A stretch of DNA of 64,000 bases, from assembly GCA_937990735.1 (NCBI GenBank), contig CALKQT010000002.1, positions 1 to 64,000 of the forward strand, given 5' to 3'. Source of the DNA: an uncultured Campylobacter sp. GTDB lineage: Bacteria > Campylobacterota > Campylobacteria > Campylobacterales > Campylobacteraceae. Both the position numbers and the translations under genes were made by a program. The notes below the pieces were generated by a model, which saw only the letters and a list, made by a program, of their open reading frames with translations, was not told where the DNA came from and made no database searches. Position 1 is the first letter of the stretch, and the number at the start of each line of letters is the position of its first letter. Shown in pieces: positions 24,560-33,644 of this stretch.

Positions 24560-24898
24560 TTAATTTGCAGCAGCCTTTAAACCCGCTGTCAAAAAAGGAT
24601 TTACGAAAAGCAAGATAAATGAAATAACTAATGCATAGATAACCTGCGCTTCGATCATCGCAAGCGAAATATACATCGTATTCGATAGCTTGCTAGCTAC
24701 GCTCGGATTTCTAGCGATGCCGTTAAGCGTCGCACTAGCGGCATTTCCCATACCTAATGCGCCACCCAAAGCGGCTAGACCTAAAACGACTGCAACAGTA
24801 ATTGCAGAAAAAGAAACAATCTGAGTGTAAGCACTTAGCTGCTCGCTAGCGAAAGCCGCGCCGCAAAGCGCAAATAACAATACAAGAACTTTTTTCAT
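24560..24898 (-). CDS. atpE: ATP synthase F0 subunit c
   Basis: Proton-carrying rotor subunit of ATP synthase. The ATG at 24898 is chosen because GGAGA precedes it by six bases; an in-frame ATG at 24910 would overlap that site. Residues 1-20 are a signal-like hydrophobic leader, usual in epsilonproteobacterial subunit c. Two membrane helices follow with the polar loop GIARNPSVASKL and the ion-binding Glu in ISLAMIEAQVIYALV. 112 residues. It stands alone, separate from the other atp genes, as in C. jejuni, with its own terminator. Confidence 0.95.
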   Translation of the reverse strand: MKKVLVLLFALCGAAFASEQLSAYTQIVSFSAITVAVVLGLAALGGALGMGNAASATLNGIARNPSVASKLSNTMYISLAMIEAQVIYALVISFILLFVNPFLTAGLKAAAN

Positions 24899-25047
24899 AA
24901 AAGTCTCCATAAATAAATTTTAAAACGAGTTTCGGCTCAATACCCCCTACTCCAACGTTTTAAGTGTGAAATATTATTAAAATTTTGCTTTTGATTTGTT
25001 TAATCTGGCGGAATTTGCGTTAAATTTAACAAATCCCGCCAAGCAAT

Positions 25048-26562
25048 CTAACGCTTAGCGTCCAGATACGTATTTAGCGCCGCAACGTAGGCCTTTGCAG
25101 ACGCCAGCATCGTATCTACGTCAAGTCCTCTGCCGATAATGGCGCCCTCGCCCGCAAATTCCACCTTAACGGTTACTTTCGCCAGCGCGTCTTTACCCTG
25201 CGAGACTGCTTTTACTTGATACTCCTTCAGGCTACCGCTGATGCCGCTAATGCGATCTATCGCCTTAAATATCGCATCCACGCCGCCGTTTCCAAGCGCG
25301 CTATCGCTTAAAATTTCATCCTTATACCTTAGCGTAAGCGCGGTGCTAGCGTGTCCTTTGTTGCAGCTATTGGAGCTTAAAACTAGCACTTCGTAGGTCT
25401 TTTCGGCTCCCACGAACTCGTCGTTTACGAGCTCTCTAATATCCTCGTCAAAAACGTCCTTTTTGCTATCTGCAAGCGCTTTAAATTTATTAAACGCGAT
25501 CTCAATCTGCTCGTTACTAAGCTCATAGCCCAAAGATACCAGCTTGTCTTTGAAGGCATGGCGGCCGCTGTGCTTGCCCAGTACGAGCGAGTTTTTATCA
25601 AGTCCGATATCCTCGGCGTGCATGATCTCGTAAGTTTCTTTGTGTTTTAGCACGCCGTCTTGGTGGATGCCGCTTTCATGCGCAAAGGCGTTTTTGCCCA
25701 CGATCGCTTTATTAGGCTGTGGCTCGATGCCGGTGATGCTCGCGACTAGGCGGCTGGATGGATAAATTTCTTTCAAATTTATATCGGTATAAAGCGGCGC
25801 AAATTTATCCCTGCGCGTCTTTATCGCCATTACGATCTCCTCTAGCGCCGCGTTGCCCGCGCGCTCGCCGATACCGTTTATCGTGCACTCGACCTGTCTG
25901 GCTCCCGCCAAGATGGCAGCCAAGGAATTTACGGTAGCCATTCCCAAGTCGTTATGATTGTGCACCGAAACTACGGCGCGCTCGCCGATAAGCTTAACGA
26001 TCTCGCCTATGCGCGCAGTGATCTCGTCCGGATAGAGATAGCCCACCGTATCGGGGATATTTATGGTGGAGGCCCCGGCGTTTATCGCAGCGTCGCAGAT
26101 CTCTTTTAAAAAACCCATATCGCTTCTGCACGCATCCTCGCAGCTAAACTCCACGTCATCGCATAAGCTTTTGGCGTATTGCACAGACTCTACGGCGCGC
26201 TTTATGACCTCTTGCGGCTGCATTTTAAGTTTAAATTCCATATGGATAGGGCTTGTGGCGATGAAGGTGTGGATGCGCCCGAGCTTTGCGCCCTTTATCG
26301 CTTCGCCCGCAGCCTTGATGTCTTTTTCTAAAGCGCGCGCAAGCGAACAGACGCGAGCCTTGCTAACAGCGCTAGCGATCTTTTCTATCGCGTCAAAGTC
26401 CCCGGGGCTCGCCGCCGCAAAACCGGCCTCGATAACATCTACACCCAGCTTTTCAAGCTGTAACGCAAGATGTATCTTTTCGTCCGTATTCATCGACGCT
26501 CCGGGGCTTTGCTCGCCGTCACGAAGCGTCGTATCGAAGATTATGATTTTATTTTTGTCCAT
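25048..26562 (-). CDS. leuA: 2-isopropylmalate synthase
   Basis: First committed step of leucine synthesis. It starts at ATG 26562 (GAAAGGATCTGTA before it); a TTG at 26577 overlaps that site. Signatures: FDTTLRDGEQSPGASM near the N-terminus, the metal-binding HNHNDLGMA-type segment (VSVHNHNDLGMATVNSL), NGIGERAGNAALEE, and FAHESGIHQDGVL. The C-terminal regulatory domain for leucine feedback starts near residue 385. 504 residues is standard. It follows pssA and ftsH on the same strand. Confidence 0.96.
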   Translation of the reverse strand: MDKNKIIIFDTTLRDGEQSPGASMNTDEKIHLALQLEKLGVDVIEAGFAAASPGDFDAIEKIASAVSKARVCSLARALEKDIKAAGEAIKGAKLGRIHTFIATSPIHMEFKLKMQPQEVIKRAVESVQYAKSLCDDVEFSCEDACRSDMGFLKEICDAAINAGASTINIPDTVGYLYPDEITARIGEIVKLIGERAVVSVHNHNDLGMATVNSLAAILAGARQVECTINGIGERAGNAALEEIVMAIKTRRDKFAPLYTDINLKEIYPSSRLVASITGIEPQPNKAIVGKNAFAHESGIHQDGVLKHKETYEIMHAEDIGLDKNSLVLGKHSGRHAFKDKLVSLGYELSNEQIEIAFNKFKALADSKKDVFDEDIRELVNDEFVGAEKTYEVLVLSSNSCNKGHASTALTLRYKDEILSDSALGNGGVDAIFKAIDRISGISGSLKEYQVKAVSQGKDALAKVTVKVEFAGEGAIIGRGLDVDTMLASAKAYVAALNTYLDAKR

Positions 26563-26646
26563 TACAGATCCTTTCAAATCGTTAAAATTTGGCGAAATTA
26601 TAGCCGCGCAAGCTTAAAACAATCGCGGCGATAAACATACTTGAGA

Positions 26647-27396
26647 TTATTTCGCCGTTTCCTCGGGTTTGTCTTTTTTATGAAATTTAGCCGCGCTTAA
26701 ATTTAAAGCTCCGCGAACCAAACCGTAAACGATATAAACCAAAGTGAGCACCGCCGGGAATTCCAGCCTGAAAAGATATAAAAGCGAGAAAAATACGACG
26801 ATTAGAAGCACTAAAATTTTAATCGCATTGGGACGTTTTAGGCTGATCTTTTTAAAGCTCGGAAAGCGGATGTTGCTTACCATCAAAAACGATAGCGCCG
26901 CCATTGCGATGATCAAAAATACGCCAAATCCTTTGGAGAGCTCATATTTTAGATAAATTCCGATCCAAAACGCCATCGTAATCGCTGCCGTTGGTATCGG
27001 CAGCCCGATAAAAACGCTAGGCTCGTAGGTGCCTGTAGTGACGTTGAATCGCGCCAGTCTAATCGCGCCGAAAACCACGTAAAGCGCGGCTACGAGCGAG
27101 CCGACCTTACCGTAATCGTGCCCAACCGCGCAGTAAAATAGCAGCGCCGGCGCTACGCCGAAAGCCACGATATCTGCAAGGCTGTCAAATTCCACGCCGA
27201 ATTTCGACGTCGCATGCGTTAGCCTCGCTACGCGGCCGTCGAGTCCGTCGCAGATCAAGGATAAAATGATATAAAAGATCGCGGCGCTGAAGTTGCCTTT
27301 GATCGTAGAAATTATGCTGATGACCGCTAAAAATGCACTTGCCGCCGTGAAAAAATTCGGCAATATGTAGATTAATTTTCCCTTTTCCTCATCCAT
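26647..27396 (-). CDS. pssA: CDP-diacylglycerol-serine O-phosphatidyltransferase
   Basis: Makes phosphatidylserine, the precursor of phosphatidylethanolamine, at the inner membrane. The CDP-alcohol phosphotransferase motif is complete: CDGLDGRVARLTHATSKFG followed by EFDSLAD. Six to eight hydrophobic segments. 249 residues. As in C. jejuni it lies near ftsH; 85 bases separate it from leuA. Confidence 0.94.
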   Translation of the reverse strand: MDEEKGKLIYILPNFFTAASAFLAVISIISTIKGNFSAAIFYIILSLICDGLDGRVARLTHATSKFGVEFDSLADIVAFGVAPALLFYCAVGHDYGKVGSLVAALYVVFGAIRLARFNVTTGTYEPSVFIGLPIPTAAITMAFWIGIYLKYELSKGFGVFLIIAMAALSFLMVSNIRFPSFKKISLKRPNAIKILVLLIVVFFSLLYLFRLEFPAVLTLVYIVYGLVRGALNLSAAKFHKKDKPEETAK

Positions 27397-27521
27397 CTCT
27401 TACTCTTTAAATTTTATTTTCGCACCGCTTTTCATTCGGTGCCGCGGATCGCGCATAAAGCATTTTAGCGCGACCTTCTTAAAATTTAGCCCTAAGTTCT
27501 TACCGCGCGCGAGGCTTTAAA

Positions 27522-29471
27522 TTAAGCCTCGCTCTTTGCGCTTTCGATATCGTCGTTAGCACCTAAATTTCGCACCAGCCGGGTAGGCATGCCGTTATCT
27601 TTTTCAAATTTTGAGATGATCTCCACGATCTGCTCGCCAGAGACAGTCTCCTTCTCATACAGCGCCTTCACCATCTCCTCGATCGCCGGAGCGTAGGTCC
27701 TTAGCGTCTCTTTCACCGCCGCATAGCGTTCATCCAGCGTCTTGCGAACATATTCGTCAATCTTAACCGCCGTTACCTCGCTGTAATCCTTGATGCTCTG
27801 TCCGCCATTTAGGAAGGAATACTGCTGCTTTTCTAGCACCGCAAGCCCGAGAGCCTCGGTCATTCCGACCTGAGTAGCCATAAATTTAAGCATATCGGTA
27901 GCGCGCTGCAGATCGTTGCCCGCGCCGTCGGTGATCTCTCCTAAAAACACATCCTCCGCCGCGCGCCCCGCCAAAAACGTATCGATCTCGGCAAAAATTT
28001 CATGGCGCTGGTGCAGATATCTATTTTCAAACGGAGAATTTAGCGTATATCCCGCAGCACTTAATCCGCGCGGCACGATAGTTACTTTAGATACCGGCAT
28101 CGCGCCTTTAGTAAGCTCGGCGATGAGCGCATGACCGCTTTCGTGGTAGGCGACGATCCGCTTTTCGATAGGGCTTACGCGGCGTGATTTTTTAGCCAGT
28201 CCGATACCGACGCGTTCGATCGCTTCGAGCAGGTCTTTTTGCTCGACCTCGGCCTTTGCCTCGCGACCAGCTAAAAGCGCGGCTTCGTTGATGATGTTTG
28301 CAAGATCGGCTCCCGCAAAGCCAACGGTAAGGCGCGCGATCTCCTCGATATCGATATCGCGAGCAAATTTAACGTCGCGCATATGCACCTTCAAAATCGC
28401 CATTCTGCCGTCAAAATCGGGTCTATCGACTAGAACCTGCCTATCGAATCTGCCCGGACGCAGAAGCGCCGCATCAAGCGTCTCGGGGCGGTTGGTAGCC
28501 GCAAGGACGATTACCGGGCTTGATTCCGAGCCGAAGCCGTCCATCTCGGCAAGCAGCTGATTTAGCGTCTGTTCGCGCTCGTCGTTACCTCCGCCGATAC
28601 CGCCTGCGGTTCTGCTTTTGCCGATCGCGTCGATCTCGTCGATGAAAACGATCGCCGGAGCCTGCTTTTTAGCGTTATCAAATAGATCGCGCACCCTGCT
28701 AGCGCCCACGCCTACGAACATCTCGATGAAGCTGGAGCCCGATACCGAAAAAAACGGCACGTCCGCTTCGCCCGCGACCGCTTTGGCTAGCAGCGTCTTA
28801 CCCGTGCCCGGAGGTCCAACCAAAAGCACGCCTTTTGGAATTTTAGCCCCAAGGCTAATATATCGCTCGGGGTTTTTTAAGAAATCTACGATCTCTTTAA
28901 CCTCCTCTTTCGCCTCTTCGACGCCAGCGACATCGCTAAATTTAACCTTCGGCTTTTCGGCGCTTACTAGGTTTTTAGAGCTTCCGATGCCGAGCACGCC
29001 GCCGCCCATATTGCGCTGCATGCGGTTGGCTAAAAACATCCAAATTCCAAAGAAAATCACGAGCGGCAAGACCCAGCTAAAGAGCAGATCTGTCAAAAAG
29101 TTGCTCTCGTTATACGCACCGTATGGAATTTTGCGCGATTCTAAAATTTGAACGAGCTCGGGATCATCCACGCGCTTAGCAGTGTAGATTACGTTGCCGA
29201 CTTGCGCTTTAATCGTGGAACTTCCAATGGAAACCATGCTTACTTGGGAGTTTTTGATTTGCGATTTTAGCTCGGAGTAAGTTACGTTTCTACTCTCGCC
29301 TGAAACGGAGCCGAGTACTCCACCGCTATCAAATCCGCCGCTTGGGGATATCGCTTTAAACACGACTATCAAAATAAGCGCAAAAATAATAAAAACGCCG
29401 ATCGGATTTTTATTAAAAAAATTGTTTCCGCCGCCGTTTTGAGGGGGTTGATTGTTTTGGTTGTTATTCAT
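27522..29471 (-). CDS. ftsH: ATP-dependent zinc metalloprotease FtsH
   Basis: Membrane-anchored AAA+ protease for quality control of membrane and regulatory proteins. An Asn/Gln-rich N-terminus precedes the first membrane helix (about 23-43) and a second helix near 133-150 after a periplasmic domain. Walker A GPPGTGKT is at 219-226, Walker B IVFIDEIDAIG follows, and HESGH (443-447) binds zinc. 649 residues. It overlaps prmA by four bases. Confidence 0.97.
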   Translation of the reverse strand: MNNNQNNQPPQNGGGNNFFNKNPIGVFIIFALILIVVFKAISPSGGFDSGGVLGSVSGESRNVTYSELKSQIKNSQVSMVSIGSSTIKAQVGNVIYTAKRVDDPELVQILESRKIPYGAYNESNFLTDLLFSWVLPLVIFFGIWMFLANRMQRNMGGGVLGIGSSKNLVSAEKPKVKFSDVAGVEEAKEEVKEIVDFLKNPERYISLGAKIPKGVLLVGPPGTGKTLLAKAVAGEADVPFFSVSGSSFIEMFVGVGASRVRDLFDNAKKQAPAIVFIDEIDAIGKSRTAGGIGGGNDEREQTLNQLLAEMDGFGSESSPVIVLAATNRPETLDAALLRPGRFDRQVLVDRPDFDGRMAILKVHMRDVKFARDIDIEEIARLTVGFAGADLANIINEAALLAGREAKAEVEQKDLLEAIERVGIGLAKKSRRVSPIEKRIVAYHESGHALIAELTKGAMPVSKVTIVPRGLSAAGYTLNSPFENRYLHQRHEIFAEIDTFLAGRAAEDVFLGEITDGAGNDLQRATDMLKFMATQVGMTEALGLAVLEKQQYSFLNGGQSIKDYSEVTAVKIDEYVRKTLDERYAAVKETLRTYAPAIEEMVKALYEKETVSGEQIVEIISKFEKDNGMPTRLVRNLGANDDIESAKSEA

Positions 29472-30331
29472 ATCTTCCTTTCATAAACGAAGCTAAGCCA
29501 TTCGTTTTGCTTTTTCATCTGCACGAAATTTAAATCCGAAAAAGCTTGCTCGATCCTATCTTTATATTTTTCTAAAATCCCCGACAGCACGAGCTTGCCG
29601 CCTAGTTTTAGCGCTTTTTTCAGATCCGCGCTTAGGATCAAAATCACGTCGGCGATTATATTTGCGACGACGAGATCAAACTGCGGCTGCGCGGCTATGC
29701 TTGAGCCTTGCTCGTTTAAGCTTGAAACGCTGCCGAGCCAAATTTTATCGATCTGCACGCCGTTTTTCTCCGCGTTTTGCTGCGTAGCACTCACCGCCTG
29801 CTCGTCGGTATCGCAAGCGCTTACCTTTGCGCCCAGTTTTTTCATCGCGATACTTAAAATTCCGCTGCCGCAGCCTACGTCAAGCGCGCTCATGTCATCG
29901 CGAGCGAGCTCGCTAAGCAGCGCCAGGCACATATTGGTACTTTCGTGATGACCTGAACCAAACGCCAGCGCAGGATCGATCAGCAGATCGATTAGCGCGC
30001 GATCTTGTGATCTTTCGCACCAGCTCGGACGGACGTAAAATTTGCCGACCGCCACGGGCGCAACGCCTTTTTTATATTCGTCGAGCCAGTCTTTATTTTG
30101 CTTTTTTGAAATTTCGATCTGCAGATCGGCGTCTAAATTGAGAGATCGCGCGAGCGCCTTTTTAAACTCTTCAAACGCAAATTTTAAATTTTGCAGATCC
30201 TCTTCGTCGCGGATTATGAAACGCTCGCCATCCTCCTCGACGCAGGTAACGCCGAGCTCAAACGCAAAGCTTTTAAAAAGCTCGCTTGCATTCGCGCTTT
30301 TTACGATCATCTCATAAAAAAAATCTTTCAT
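29468..30331 (-). CDS. prmA: Ribosomal protein L11 methyltransferase
   Basis: SAM-dependent methylation of ribosomal protein L11. The SAM-binding loop ALDVGCGSGILSIAMKKLGA and the motif VVANIIADVI are typical of PrmA, as is the PAFGSGHH-type DPALAFGSGHHEST. 287 residues. It precedes ftsH in one unit. In C. jejuni the gene next upstream is cheY then pglG; here hisA occupies that position. Confidence 0.92.
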   Translation of the reverse strand: MKDFFYEMIVKSANASELFKSFAFELGVTCVEEDGERFIIRDEEDLQNLKFAFEEFKKALARSLNLDADLQIEISKKQNKDWLDEYKKGVAPVAVGKFYVRPSWCERSQDRALIDLLIDPALAFGSGHHESTNMCLALLSELARDDMSALDVGCGSGILSIAMKKLGAKVSACDTDEQAVSATQQNAEKNGVQIDKIWLGSVSSLNEQGSSIAAQPQFDLVVANIIADVILILSADLKKALKLGGKLVLSGILEKYKDRIEQAFSDLNFVQMKKQNEWLSFVYERKI

Positions 30332-30409
30332 CGCCTCACATCGCCTTTAAATTTTAAAATTTGCATATTACTAAAATTTAGTTCAAACTTTGCTTACGCT
30401 CGGGCGTTT

Positions 30410-31117
30410 TTATAGAGCTTCAAACGCCTTTTTAAGATCGAGCGTGCCCTCGTAATACGCCTTGCCGACAATGACGCCCGCGATGGAGCCTGCGTTTTTA
30501 AGCGCGATTATGTCGTTCATATCTTTCACGCCGCCGCTTGCGATAGTATCGATGCCGCTAGCTTCCGCAATAGAGCAGCTAAATTCTACGTTCACGCCGC
30601 TTAGCATCCCGTCGCGCGATATGTCGGTGCAGATGATCGCGCAAACGCCCGCATCCGCGTAGTCTCGCGCCAAATCGGTCGCTTTTACGCGGCTTAGCTC
30701 CGCCCAGCCCTCGGTCGCTACGAGCCCCTTTTTTGCGTCTATGCCCACGACGATGCGGTAAAGCTTCGCCATTCTCCTTACGAAATCTCTATTTTTAAGC
30801 GCCGCCGAACCTAGGATAAATCTATCGGCGCCTAAGCTCAAATACTGCTTTATGCGCGCTTCGTCGCGGATTCCGCCGCCCACTTCGACGCGCAGGCGAG
30901 TGCTTTTTACGATCCGCTCGATCGCTTTAAAATTTACCGCCTCGCCCGCAAACGCGCCGTCGAGATCAACTAAATGCAGCCATTTAGCGCCGAGATCTTC
31001 AAATTTTTTGGCTAGCTCGCAGGGGTCTTTGGAATAAATTTTTGCGCTTTGCATCTCGCCCTTGCTAAGGCGCACGGCGCATCCTTGTTTCAGATCGATC
31101 GCAGGGAAAATCTCCAT
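30410..31117 (-). CDS. hisA: Phosphoribosylformimino-AICAR-P isomerase HisA
   Basis: A TIM-barrel isomerase in histidine synthesis. The start is ATG 31117, forming TGATG with the hisH stop; a GTG one codon earlier is also possible. FPAIDLKQGCAVRL carries the first catalytic Asp, GVDA-type VVGIDAKKG the middle and ICTDISRDGML the second catalytic Asp; phosphate loops VEVGGGIRD and IASGGVKDM are intact. 235 residues. It is the last gene of the long minus-strand glycosylation run. Confidence 0.95.
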   Translation of the reverse strand: MEIFPAIDLKQGCAVRLSKGEMQSAKIYSKDPCELAKKFEDLGAKWLHLVDLDGAFAGEAVNFKAIERIVKSTRLRVEVGGGIRDEARIKQYLSLGADRFILGSAALKNRDFVRRMAKLYRIVVGIDAKKGLVATEGWAELSRVKATDLARDYADAGVCAIICTDISRDGMLSGVNVEFSCSIAEASGIDTIASGGVKDMNDIIALKNAGSIAGVIVGKAYYEGTLDLKKAFEAL

Positions 31118-31842
31118 CACAGCTCCGTAAAATTTTTAATGATTTTTATGCCCGCATCGTGGCTTTTTTCGGGATGCGGCTGAAAGGCAAATACGTTTTC
31201 GCGCCAGATCGCGCTTGCAAACTCATAGCCGTAAAACGTGCTCGCAAGCGTGATCTCGCGCTCGCAAAGGACGTGGTAGGAGTGCACGAAATACAGATAC
31301 TCAAACTCGCCTAGGCCCGCATTTATCGGCGAGTGCTTGATAAAATGCGCGCTGTTCCAGCCGACATGCGGGATCTTTAGGCTTTCGGCACAAGCGGAAT
31401 TTTGCCCGCAGCGCTCGCCAGACTCTGCCCCGTCTGAATTAAATTTCGCCTCGCCCGATCTAAATTTAATATCCTCGGACCTGGATTCCGCCCCCCGAAT
31501 ATTAAATTTCGTTTTGTCAAATTTTACGACGCGACCGGGCAAAATTCCAAGCCCGCTACGCGCGCCGAATTCCTCGCTTTGTTCAAACAAAAGCTGCATC
31601 CCTAGGCAGATGCCTAAAAAATATCTGCCGCTTACGACGAACTCTTTAATTGCGGCGTCCATACCGCTTGCGCGAATCCTGTCCATCGCCTCGCCGAATG
31701 CGCCCACGCCCGGAAGCAGGGCTTTATCGCAGCTTAAAAGCTCCTCCCCGCTGCGCGCGAGGCAAAATTTAGCGCCGCAGAAGCTAAGCGCGTTCATCAC
31801 GCTTTGGATATTGCCCGCGCCGTAATCCACGATACCGATCAA
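31117..31842 (-). CDS. hisH: Imidazole glycerol phosphate synthase subunit HisH
   Basis: Glutamine amidotransferase that feeds ammonia to HisF. Catalytic Cys79 lies in FLGICLGMQLLF, and the His/Glu pair in FQPHPEKS. Start is TTG 31842, overlapping the pglF stop as TTGA, with AAGGAG upstream. Residues about 112-155 are an insertion of roughly 40 residues made of KFN/KFRSGEAKFN-type repeats, absent from ordinary HisH (about 200 residues). No hisF is adjacent in this window. Confidence 0.93.
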   Translation of the reverse strand: MIGIVDYGAGNIQSVMNALSFCGAKFCLARSGEELLSCDKALLPGVGAFGEAMDRIRASGMDAAIKEFVVSGRYFLGICLGMQLLFEQSEEFGARSGLGILPGRVVKFDKTKFNIRGAESRSEDIKFRSGEAKFNSDGAESGERCGQNSACAESLKIPHVGWNSAHFIKHSPINAGLGEFEYLYFVHSYHVLCEREITLASTFYGYEFASAIWRENVFAFQPHPEKSHDAGIKIIKNFTEL

Positions 31843-33644
31843 GCAAGCTCCTTCGCACCGTTCAATCGGTGCGAAAACTCGGGCACGATACGTTTTAGCT
31901 TATCCGCGACCTGCGCGTCCTCGCACTCCGAAAGCTCCTCGATCTGCGAGTTTAGCTCTTGTAGGTCGTATTTTGCGGAGTGGGTTACGAAGATGGATTG
32001 ATACTTCGTGCTCTTGTCGTTTTCATCGATCAAAAGCTCCTCGTAAAGCTTCTCTCCGGGACGCAGACCAACAAATTTAATGCCCAGCTCCTCCTTGCCG
32101 GCAAGCTGCAGCATTCGCTTGGCAAGATCGGCGATCTTTACGGGCTCGCCCATATCCAGCACGAAAAGTTCGCCGCCCTGCGCGATGGAGGCGGCTTGAA
32201 GCACGAGCTGGCACGCCTCGCTAACGAGCATAAAATATCTCGTAATCTCGGGGTGCGTAACGGTAAGCGGCTCGTTCGCTTCGATCTGGCGTTTAAATTT
32301 AGGAATGACGCTGCCGCTTGAGCCGAGCACGTTTCCGAAGCGCACCGCGACGATCTGCGTTTCGCTTGCCTCGTCGTTGGAATTTAGCGCGTAAAGCTCG
32401 CAGATACGCTTCGTCGTGCCCATAATGTTCGTCGGTCGCACCGCCTTATCGGTCGAGATCAAAACGACTTTTTTCGCGCCGTATTTTTTAGACAGATCGA
32501 TTACGTTTTTTGTGCCGATGACATTATTTTTAACCGCTAGATGCGGATTAAACTCGCATAGCGGCACATGCTTATACGCCGCTGCGTGCACGACCACCTC
32601 GGGACGAAATTCTGCAAAAACCTCCTCCAGCTCATGGCGATAAACGACGTTTATCATCTTTAACTCGTTGCGCGCATCCGCGCCGGTGGCTTCGTTAATC
32701 GAGTAGAGGTTAAACTCGCTGTGTTCGACCATGATAAGACGCTTTGCGCCGAATTTCAAGCATTGCTTACAAATTTCGCTTCCTATCGTGCCGCCCGCGC
32801 CAGTTACCAGCACGATCTTGCCTTTGATAAAATTTTCAATCGCCTTGGTGTCTAGATCCTTGGGCTTGCGCGCGAGCAGATCCTCGATCGATACGTCGCG
32901 GATCTTTTTGCTCTCATCCTCCAAAAGTGAAAAGAGCTTGATATCCTTTAACCCGTACGCAAAAAGCTCGTCGTAGAGCTGCTTTAGCTCGTCCGGATAC
33001 AGTGCCAGCGCGATGATCGCAGTTTTAGCACCGCTATCTTTGATCATCTGCGGAATTTCGCTCTTAGCTCTGACGACGTAGTTTTCGCAATACGTCCCTA
33101 CTAGCTCTGCTCGCCCGTCCACGACGCCCACGGGGTAGTAATTAATATATTTTTGCCGCATACCTTTTAGGACGTGAAAGGTCTTGCTCGTAGCGCCTAC
33201 GACGATGCAGGGCTCGTTATTCGTGATGTTTTTCTTCTCGCTTAGAAACATCCTCTTTGAAATTCTAATCCCACCGATTAAAATAAACGAGATCGCCGCA
33301 TCGATGATGATGACCGAACGCGGGAATGGGTTAAAAATTTTACTCGCTAGAAAGAATAGGATTAAAAAGGTAAGCGCCGCCATAACGTGCGCATAAAAGA
33401 GCTTCCTCGCTTCATATAGACCGAAAAATCTCCACGGAACTAAATAGATCCGCAAAAACCAAAAGTAGAAAATTTTAATCGCAGTAAGGCTCGAGGCGCT
33501 AAGCAGCGCGCCTTTATAGAATTCGTTGGGTATATCTCCGCTAAATCGCAGCAAAAACGCGATGTAAACGGAGAGGATCGAAATAAAAATATCTCCTAGC
33601 AAAAAAAACGCGAAGCGGCTAAATTTAGTGGGTTTTAACAGCAT
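31839..33644 (-). CDS. pglF: UDP-GlcNAc 4,6-dehydratase PglF
   Basis: Membrane-bound first enzyme of UDP-diNAcBac synthesis for N-linked glycosylation. The N-terminal 150 residues contain four membrane helices, then a CoA-binding-like domain (CIVVGATSKTFHVL) and the short-chain dehydrogenase domain with GAGGTIGSEICKQ and VVLISTDKAVRPTNIMG. 601 residues is close to the C. jejuni enzyme. The 3' end carries a perfect hairpin close to the hisH ribosome site. It shares one base with pglE. Confidence 0.95.
   Translation of the reverse strand: MLLKPTKFSRFAFFLLGDIFISILSVYIAFLLRFSGDIPNEFYKGALLSASSLTAIKIFYFWFLRIYLVPWRFFGLYEARKLFYAHVMAALTFLILFFLASKIFNPFPRSVIIIDAAISFILIGGIRISKRMFLSEKKNITNNEPCIVVGATSKTFHVLKGMRQKYINYYPVGVVDGRAELVGTYCENYVVRAKSEIPQMIKDSGAKTAIIALALYPDELKQLYDELFAYGLKDIKLFSLLEDESKKIRDVSIEDLLARKPKDLDTKAIENFIKGKIVLVTGAGGTIGSEICKQCLKFGAKRLIMVEHSEFNLYSINEATGADARNELKMINVVYRHELEEVFAEFRPEVVVHAAAYKHVPLCEFNPHLAVKNNVIGTKNVIDLSKKYGAKKVVLISTDKAVRPTNIMGTTKRICELYALNSNDEASETQIVAVRFGNVLGSSGSVIPKFKRQIEANEPLTVTHPEITRYFMLVSEACQLVLQAASIAQGGELFVLDMGEPVKIADLAKRMLQLAGKEELGIKFVGLRPGEKLYEELLIDENDKSTKYQSIFVTHSAKYDLQELNSQIEELSECEDAQVADKLKRIVPEFSHRLNGAKELA
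31852..31875 (-). promoter_or_regulatory. Perfect hairpin ahead of hisH
   Basis: TTCGCACCG (31852-31860) and CGGTGCGAA (31867-31875) pair perfectly over nine bases around TTCAAT, inside the last codons of pglF and directly next to the AAGGAG used by hisH. It could limit or link hisH translation, or act as an RNA-processing site. Confidence 0.4.

Noticed and set aside
28618..29151. Open frame of 177 codons antisense to ftsH
   Set aside because: ftsH is highly conserved through this stretch; the antisense product shows only shadow composition.
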